Of a stretch of 18,092 nucleotides of DNA, positions 13,210 to 18,092 are shown in pieces; the first letter of the stretch is position 1, and each line of letters begins with the position of its first letter. The notes under the pieces were generated by a model. The model did not search any database, had not been told where the DNA came from, and was given only the letters and a program-made list of their open reading frames with translations. This stretch comes from Clostridium_I sp047718555 (GTDB lineage: Bacteria > Bacillota > Clostridia > Clostridiales > Clostridiaceae). Both the position numbers and the translations under genes were made by a program. The stretch covers positions 1-18,092 of the forward strand of contig NZ_JBDNRK010000074.1 of NCBI RefSeq assembly GCF_047718555.1, read 5' to 3'.

Positions 13210-15498
13210 TTGGCAATAGACAAAGTGGAATTTAAATTTGAAGAAGATAAACTTTATAATACTAAACATTGGATTGATGATGAGATAAATATAATAAATA
13301 AAAATGATTTAGATCTTCAGAGTAAAATTACTGAGCTGAGAAAAGAAGCCAAGGGTAGATATAATGAAGAACTTGAGACAGCTCAAAAATTATATAATAT
13401 AACTCATAAAAATTTACAAAAATATATAGAGGCGAAGGATCAGCCTTATTTCGCACGAATAGACTTTAGAGAAAAGTACAGAGATAATGAAAGTTATTAT
13501 ATAGGCAAATTTGGTCTTGGGGATAGCAAAACTGGAGATGAAATTGTAATTGATTGGAGAGCACCTATAGCTGATTTATATTACAGTGGTACTCAGGGAG
13601 AGACTTCCTATGAAATACCAGATGGATTTGTAGATGGAAGTTTAAATTTAAAACGGAAATTCCTAATTAGAGATTCAAAGCTTAAGGATGCCTTTGATGA
13701 GGGAATAAATGAGATAATATTAAAATCAAGCGGCGAAGATAATTCTCTGGTAGATGAATTTTTAAAAATAAATCTTGAAGAAAGTGTAAGCAGTAAGTTG
13801 AAAGATGTAGTAGCCACAATACAAAAAGAGCAGAATGATATTATAAGAGCAAGTAAAAATATACCACTTATAGTTCAGGGATCTGCTGGTTCAGGAAAGA
13901 CTACTATTGCACTGCATAGATTGGCATATCTTTTATACAAATATAATAAAACCTTAAGTGGTGATGATATTCTGGTTATTGCACCAAATAAATTATTTTT
14001 AGATTATATTTCCATGGTTCTGCCAAGTCTTGGTATTAATAAGGTTAAGCAGAAGACCTTTGAAGAGCTGGCAATGGAAATTCTTCAATTAAAAGGGAAA
14101 GTGTTTACAAAGGATAAGAAGCTGGCTGTGGTTTTAGAAGAAAAAAATGAAAATAATAATCTTATAACACAAAGCAGCAGTCTTAAAGGATCCATGTTGT
14201 ATAAATCTATCATTGATGATTATGTAGCTTATATAGAAGCAAAAGATGCGGAAATTGAAGATATAAAAGTTGATAAATATATTTTGTTTAGTGCCCAGGA
14301 TATTAAAAGGCTTTTTATAGAGGATATGAAACATCTACCTATAGACAGACGAAAAGATGAGATAAAAAGATACTTTACTATTAAATTTAATGATAGAATT
14401 GGAGAAATAATAGTAAAGGCAGCTTTTAATTATGAATATAATATAGCCAGAATAAAAAGAGTTATGGAAGATGGACCTGAAAGAAGAAAAAAAATAATAC
14501 AACTTTATGATGAGAGAGATGAAAGTAAGAAACGTATTTTAAAATCGGCTAAAAACAACATAGAAGAATATTTTGAAAAGTGGAAACATAGGGACACCAA
14601 GGAGCTTCTTCATAAGTTTTTTAATAACGAAGCTATGTTTAATGAAATTGTAGAAGGTAGAATACCAAAAAAGCTATATGATTACATGAAAAGTGAATTG
14701 GAAGATAATGAAGAAAAAGGAATTGTAGACAGTGATGATTTAGCTGCTATGATTTATTTGAAATTCAAAATTGAGGGCGTTGAAGAAAAATTCAGATTTA
14801 AACATATAGTTATGGATGAGGCTCAGGATTATAGTTTTTTTCAATACTGCGTAATTAAAGATATGGCAAAAAATAATTCTTACACTGTAGTGGGAGATGT
14901 AGGTCAGGGAATTTATTATTATAAAGGTATAGATAATTGGGAAAAACTTATTAAGGATGTATTCTCTGGAGAAGGTAATTATGTACAATTAACTCAAAGT
15001 TATCGTTCTACAGTAGAGATTATAGATTTCGCCAACAAAATATTAGTGAAGCAGGAAAATAGCCTGAAGCCAGCAAAGCCAGTTTTAAGACATGGGGATG
15101 CGCCTAGACTTAAAGAGTTTGAAAATAATAAGGATTTTGCTCATGAACTTGATGAAATAGTAAGTTATTGTGATAAAGCTGGAAAAGGCAATATAGCTGT
15201 TATTGGCAGAACTTATGAAGAATGTAAAAAAATAAAGGGAGCTCTAAAGAAATACAGCAGTTATAACTGGGATATAGTAAGGGATACAGATAAAAATGTA
15301 AATTTAGAAAAAATAATTATTCCATCCTATATGACTAAAGGACTGGAATTTGACTGCAGTGTTATATACAATTGTAATGAAGAAAATTACGAAAATAATG
15401 AGCTTGATAAAAAAATATTATATGTAGTACTTACAAGAGCATTGCACTTGGAATATATTTTTTACAATAAGAAGCCATCACCGCTTTTGGATTGTTGA
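13210..15498 (+). CDS. helD: HelD-like superfamily 1 helicase/ATPase, RNA polymerase recycling factor
   Basis: A UvrD/Rep-type superfamily 1 ATPase of 762 residues, the size of B. subtilis HelD. N-terminal charged coiled coil (about 25-80), then the HelD-typical DWRAPIADLYY (115-125), Walker A GSAGSGKT (224-231), Walker B DEAQD (536-540), motif III VGDVGQGIY, motif IV QSYRST and the terminal VLTRALH. HelD proteins insert arms into RNA polymerase and use ATP to release it from nucleic acid after stalling; unlike UvrD they are not replicative helicases. Start: an ATG at 13180 lacks a ribosome site, while TTG 13210 follows GAGGTG (13198-13203) by six bases and is preferred. Monocistronic, divergent from the RmlD-like gene. 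Assignment to HelD rather than DNA helicase IV is by motif and length. Confidence 0.9.
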   Translation: MAIDKVEFKFEEDKLYNTKHWIDDEINIINKNDLDLQSKITELRKEAKGRYNEELETAQKLYNITHKNLQKYIEAKDQPYFARIDFREKYRDNESYYIGKFGLGDSKTGDEIVIDWRAPIADLYYSGTQGETSYEIPDGFVDGSLNLKRKFLIRDSKLKDAFDEGINEIILKSSGEDNSLVDEFLKINLEESVSSKLKDVVATIQKEQNDIIRASKNIPLIVQGSAGSGKTTIALHRLAYLLYKYNKTLSGDDILVIAPNKLFLDYISMVLPSLGINKVKQKTFEELAMEILQLKGKVFTKDKKLAVVLEEKNENNNLITQSSSLKGSMLYKSIIDDYVAYIEAKDAEIEDIKVDKYILFSAQDIKRLFIEDMKHLPIDRRKDEIKRYFTIKFNDRIGEIIVKAAFNYEYNIARIKRVMEDGPERRKKIIQLYDERDESKKRILKSAKNNIEEYFEKWKHRDTKELLHKFFNNEAMFNEIVEGRIPKKLYDYMKSELEDNEEKGIVDSDDLAAMIYLKFKIEGVEEKFRFKHIVMDEAQDYSFFQYCVIKDMAKNNSYTVVGDVGQGIYYYKGIDNWEKLIKDVFSGEGNYVQLTQSYRSTVEIIDFANKILVKQENSLKPAKPVLRHGDAPRLKEFENNKDFAHELDEIVSYCDKAGKGNIAVIGRTYEECKKIKGALKKYSSYNWDIVRDTDKNVNLEKIIIPSYMTKGLEFDCSVIYNCNEENYENNELDKKILYVVLTRALHLEYIFYNKKPSPLLDC

Positions 15499-15609
15499 TA
15501 AAATTTTATACATGGTATAGAAATGTTAAATTAGGTATATCAGTGTTTAGAGAAAGCGGTGCTAACTCTAAGCTAAGTCTGTGGAAAGTTAAAAAATTAA
15601 CATATGAGT

Positions 15610-15637
15610 TTGAAATATTACGTAGGTGTGGTAAAAT
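15610..15637 (+). promoter_or_regulatory. promoter of fprA
   Basis: TTGAAA at 15610-15615, 16-bp spacer, TAAAAT at 15632-15637, each one mismatch from consensus. A start near 15644 leaves a leader of about 67 bases before the fprA ATG. The 15499-15710 gap otherwise shows only a short imperfect hairpin around 15547-15571. Confidence 0.45.
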
Positions 15638-15710
15638 TAACACAAAGAAAGATAGTCTAATAAAATCTATTTAATATTTATGCAAAGTAAGAATTCACAG
15701 GAGGTATAGA

Positions 15711-16892
15711 ATGAGTGCAATAAAATTAAAAGACAATATCCATTGGGTTGGAGTAAAAGATGAAAAATTGAGAGTATTTGATATTATAATGAATACTAAA
15801 AAAGGAAGTACTTATAATTCTTATTTAATTGACGATGAAAAAGTAGCCGTAATTGATACTGTGAAAAATGGCTTCTATGATGAATTTTTAGCTAATATAA
15901 AAGAAGTTATAGGTGAAAGAAAAGTTGATTACATAATCGTTCAGCATACAGAACTTGATCATAGTGGTTCACTTTTTAGACTTGTAGAAGAATATCCAGA
16001 TGCAACAGTAGTAGCTACAAAAGCTGCTATAAACTATGCAAAAGAAATCATAAATAAAGATTTTAAAAACGAAGATGCATTAGCACTTGGAAATCTTAAT
16101 CTTGGAAAAACTGATTTGAAATTTATATCTGCACCAAATTTACATTGGCCAGATACAATGTTTACCTATGCTGAAGCAGCTTCTACATTGTTTACCTGTG
16201 ATGTAATGGGTTGTCACTATTGCCCTACTTGCGATGTAACTGATGATACCTGTGATGAAGAGTATTTTGAGGAAATGAAGTATTATTTTGATGTAATTAT
16301 GTCACCATTTAAGAGATTTGTTAACGCAGGTCTGGATAAAATAAAGGATTTAGAAGTAGATATAGTTGCACCAAGTCATGGCCCTGTTCATATCAAAGAT
16401 GTAGATAAATATATAAATCTTTACAGAGAATGGGCAAAAATAGAACCAATTAATGAGAAAAATGTACAAGTGCTTTACATAACTGCTTATGGAAATACAG
16501 GACGTATGGCAAATTACTTAGCTGAGGCTATAAGTAATAAAGGAATAAAGGCAGAAGTGCATGAAATTACAACTACAGATCCTGGTAAAATAAATGAGCT
16601 TATTGAAAAAGCAAGTGGTATTTTAGTTGGTTCTCCTACAATCAATCAAGACGCTGTAAAACCATCTTGGGATGTACTATCACATGTTTCAGCTATAACT
16701 AATAGAGGTAAGGCAGCAGGCGCTTTTGGATCCTTCGGTTGGAGCGGAGAAGGTGTTCCAATGCTTACTGAAAGATTAAAAACTCTTAAGTTTAAAACTG
16801 TAGAGGGTGGATTAAGATTTAAATTTGTTCCAGATGAAAAAGAATTTAAAGAAGCAGATGAATTTGTAGAGAAATTTGTAGCTTTACTATAA
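15711..16892 (+). CDS. fprA: flavodiiron protein (A-type flavoprotein), O2/NO reductase type
   Basis: A 393-residue class A flavodiiron protein: metallo-beta-lactamase-like diiron domain (about 1-245) fused to a flavodoxin domain (about 250-393). Diiron ligands are complete: His79, Glu81, Asp83, His84 (HTELDH), His145, Asp164 and His223. The flavodoxin part has the FMN phosphate loop TAYGNTGRMA (258-267), SPTINQDAVKPSW and FGSFGWSGEG. Such enzymes reduce O2 to water and/or NO to N2O with electrons from rubredoxin, protecting anaerobes. Unusual: a run of cysteines (163, 168, 171, 174, 181) surrounds ligand Asp164. ATG with a strong AGGAGGT site. No rubredoxin domain or gene adjoins it. Substrate preference cannot be decided from sequence. 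Confidence 0.92.
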   Translation: MSAIKLKDNIHWVGVKDEKLRVFDIIMNTKKGSTYNSYLIDDEKVAVIDTVKNGFYDEFLANIKEVIGERKVDYIIVQHTELDHSGSLFRLVEEYPDATVVATKAAINYAKEIINKDFKNEDALALGNLNLGKTDLKFISAPNLHWPDTMFTYAEAASTLFTCDVMGCHYCPTCDVTDDTCDEEYFEEMKYYFDVIMSPFKRFVNAGLDKIKDLEVDIVAPSHGPVHIKDVDKYINLYREWAKIEPINEKNVQVLYITAYGNTGRMANYLAEAISNKGIKAEVHEITTTDPGKINELIEKASGILVGSPTINQDAVKPSWDVLSHVSAITNRGKAAGAFGSFGWSGEGVPMLTERLKTLKFKTVEGGLRFKFVPDEKEFKEADEFVEKFVALL

Positions 16893-16945
16893 TATTTAAT
16901 TAAACAGGTAGTTCGTTAAATTAACCATAAACTACACAGCACATA

Positions 16946-16999
16946 TTAAATAAGGCTAGGCTTACGCTAATACAAGGTGTTTGCCTTAGCCCTATTTAA
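16946..16999. terminator. imperfect inverted repeat between convergent fprA and rocF
   Basis: 16946-16961 pairs with 16983-16999 (TTAAATA, GGCTA and GGC blocks, with one mismatch and one bulged base). It lies 54 bases after the fprA stop and 33 bases from the rocF stop, so it probably terminates both. T-richness after the stem is weak on both strands. Confidence 0.45.
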
Positions 17000-17031
17000 G
17001 ATTAGTCATACCTAGGTTAAATTTATTACTA

Positions 17032-17931
17032 TTAATTCAAATTTTTGAAAGTCCAATCAACCAAATCTAGAACCAGCTTTGTAGTGGAATCATTTTTATC
17101 CAGTAAAGTATTTAGTTCGACTAAATCCATGGATTTTATAAGTTTTGTATTCATAAGATATTTTAATAAAAATTTTGCATCATCTATGGACATACCATTC
17201 ATAACAGGTGTACCAGTTCCTGGTACCATTGATGGATCAAGGCAATCTATATCAAAGCTTAAATGAACTGCATCTACGTTACGGCCTATGAGCTTATGAT
17301 GAATTTCCTTAAGAATTGATTCTATGCCTTTATTTTTTATATCATCACTTGAATATACGTTAAGTCCTCTTTCTTCAATTAAACTACATTCACCTTTATC
17401 AATAGATCTGGCTCCTATGATAAATACATTTTCAGGAGTTACTTTTATACCTTTGAAATATAAGTCTGTTAAAGATGCTGGGCCTATTCCCATTGCTGCA
17501 GCTAGGGGCATGCCATGTACATTACCAGATTCAGAAGTTTGATCAGTATTTATATCAGTATGTGCATCCACCCATATAACTGCAAGATTTTTATAATATT
17601 TACTTGCGCCTGATATGCTCCCAAGACCTAAGGAGTGATCACCTCCAACTACAAAGGGAAAACTACCGGCAGTAAAGGAACTATATACTTCCTGAGCTAA
17701 ATTGGTATTGACATCTATAATTGGTTTTAAATACTTTAATTTGGAATTAGAAGAATATTTGTTGTCTTCATTAATCTGAGGAACAAAAATGTTTCCGCAG
17801 TCATATATTTCATGATGATCATTGTGAATTACATCTACTATTTTATTTTCTCTTAATTTATCTGGAGCAAAATCTACACCTTTCCTATCTGAACCATAAA
17901 ATAAGGGTACTCCAATCATGTTTATAATCAT
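17032..17931 (-). CDS. rocF: arginase
   Basis: A 299-residue ureohydrolase that splits arginine into ornithine and urea using a dimanganese centre. Metal ligands: His99 (GGDHSLG), Asp122, His124, Asp126 (DAHTDINT), Asp227 and Asp229 (SFDIDCLDP). SGNVHG at 135-140 with His139 is the arginase-type substrate loop and separates it from agmatinases (SpeB), which differ there; GTGTPVMNGMS (238-248) is also arginase-like. Length matches B. subtilis RocF. ATG at 17931 with AGGAGG eight bases upstream (minus strand). No other roc genes are in the window. A 10-bp palindrome at 17960-17990 spans a -10-like sequence upstream, suggesting a repressor or activator site. Confidence 0.9.
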   Translation of the reverse strand: MIINMIGVPLFYGSDRKGVDFAPDKLRENKIVDVIHNDHHEIYDCGNIFVPQINEDNKYSSNSKLKYLKPIIDVNTNLAQEVYSSFTAGSFPFVVGGDHSLGLGSISGASKYYKNLAVIWVDAHTDINTDQTSESGNVHGMPLAAAMGIGPASLTDLYFKGIKVTPENVFIIGARSIDKGECSLIEERGLNVYSSDDIKNKGIESILKEIHHKLIGRNVDAVHLSFDIDCLDPSMVPGTGTPVMNGMSIDDAKFLLKYLMNTKLIKSMDLVELNTLLDKNDSTTKLVLDLVDWTFKNLN

Positions 17932-17959
17932 ATACTATACCTCCTAATGAAGCTATTAT

Positions 17960-17990
17960 TAACTTAACAAATTGATTATATGTTAAGTTA
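17960..17990 (-). promoter_or_regulatory. palindromic operator candidate over the rocF promoter
   Basis: Perfect 10-bp arms TAACTTAACA (17960-17969) and TGTTAAGTTA (17981-17990), 11 bases apart, two helical turns between arm centres. On the minus strand a TATAAT is read at 17980-17975, in the spacer between the arms. No convincing -35 was found. The position 30-60 bases before the rocF start suits a dimeric regulator; an mRNA hairpin is the alternative. Confidence 0.45.
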
Positions 17991-18092
17991 TAAAAATAAA
18001 AATTGCTTAGGCTTAGTTAAATAAAACCCAGAAAGTTTAAAATAGCTTAATAATACATATTAATGCATAAAAATTTATATATACAATAATAA

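Noticed and set aside
15492..15674. A 60-codon frame just after helD
   Set aside because: TTG start overlapping the helD stop, no ribosome site, no recognisable family, and it overlaps the likely fprA promoter.

Overview
The window looks like ordinary chromosome of a low-GC, strictly anaerobic Firmicute, most likely Clostridium sensu stricto. The grounds are very AT-rich DNA, strong AGGAGG-type ribosome binding sites, GTG and TTG starts, a T-box leader, SAM-I riboswitches, a flavodiiron protein, and a CRISPR repeat of the type I recall from Clostridium type I-B arrays. I cannot name the species from the sequence alone.

Layout, left to right. (1) 1-1444: a hairpin repeat, a VOC/glyoxalase-I-like gene (+) and a short-chain dehydrogenase (-). 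(2) 1844-3050: a two-gene operon of a macro-domain hydrolase and a GNAT acetyltransferase that overlap by ATGA and end at a clear terminator. (3) 3051-3253: a previously easy-to-miss one-spacer CRISPR array with an AT-rich leader, one intact 30-nt repeat, one 36-nt spacer and one terminal repeat whose 3' half has decayed. No cas gene is in the window. (4) 3286-4038: a CPBP-family membrane protein (-). (5) 4132-5933: a T-box leader (probable Ile specifier) controlling ilvA. (6) 6030-9095: a methionine/sulfur operon, metI-metC, behind two consecutive SAM-I riboswitches, each with its own expression platform. (7) 9187-11957: beta-carbonic anhydrase, a spacer with a strong bidirectional terminator and a possible gene remnant, tspO and birA. 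(8) 12089-13043: a multi-hairpin repeat related to the one at position 1, and an RmlD-like reductase (-). (9) 13210-17931: helD, the flavodiiron gene fprA, and arginase rocF (-) with a palindrome around its promoter.

Functionally, the centre is amino-acid metabolism under RNA control: uncharged tRNA-Ile should turn on 2-oxobutanoate formation for isoleucine (ilvA), and low SAM should turn on trans-sulfuration towards methionine (metI, metC). The flanks carry stress and housekeeping functions (oxygen/NO reduction by FprA, HelD recycling of RNA polymerase, biotin ligation, CO2/bicarbonate exchange, arginine breakdown). The least ordinary item is the solitary mini-CRISPR; next come the tandem SAM riboswitches, the cysteine-rich insert beside a diiron ligand of FprA and the repeated hairpin element. 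Five coding starts were set from ribosome binding sites (macro gene GTG 1844, metI ATG 6714, birA TTG 10971, RmlD-like ATG 13043, helD TTG 13210).
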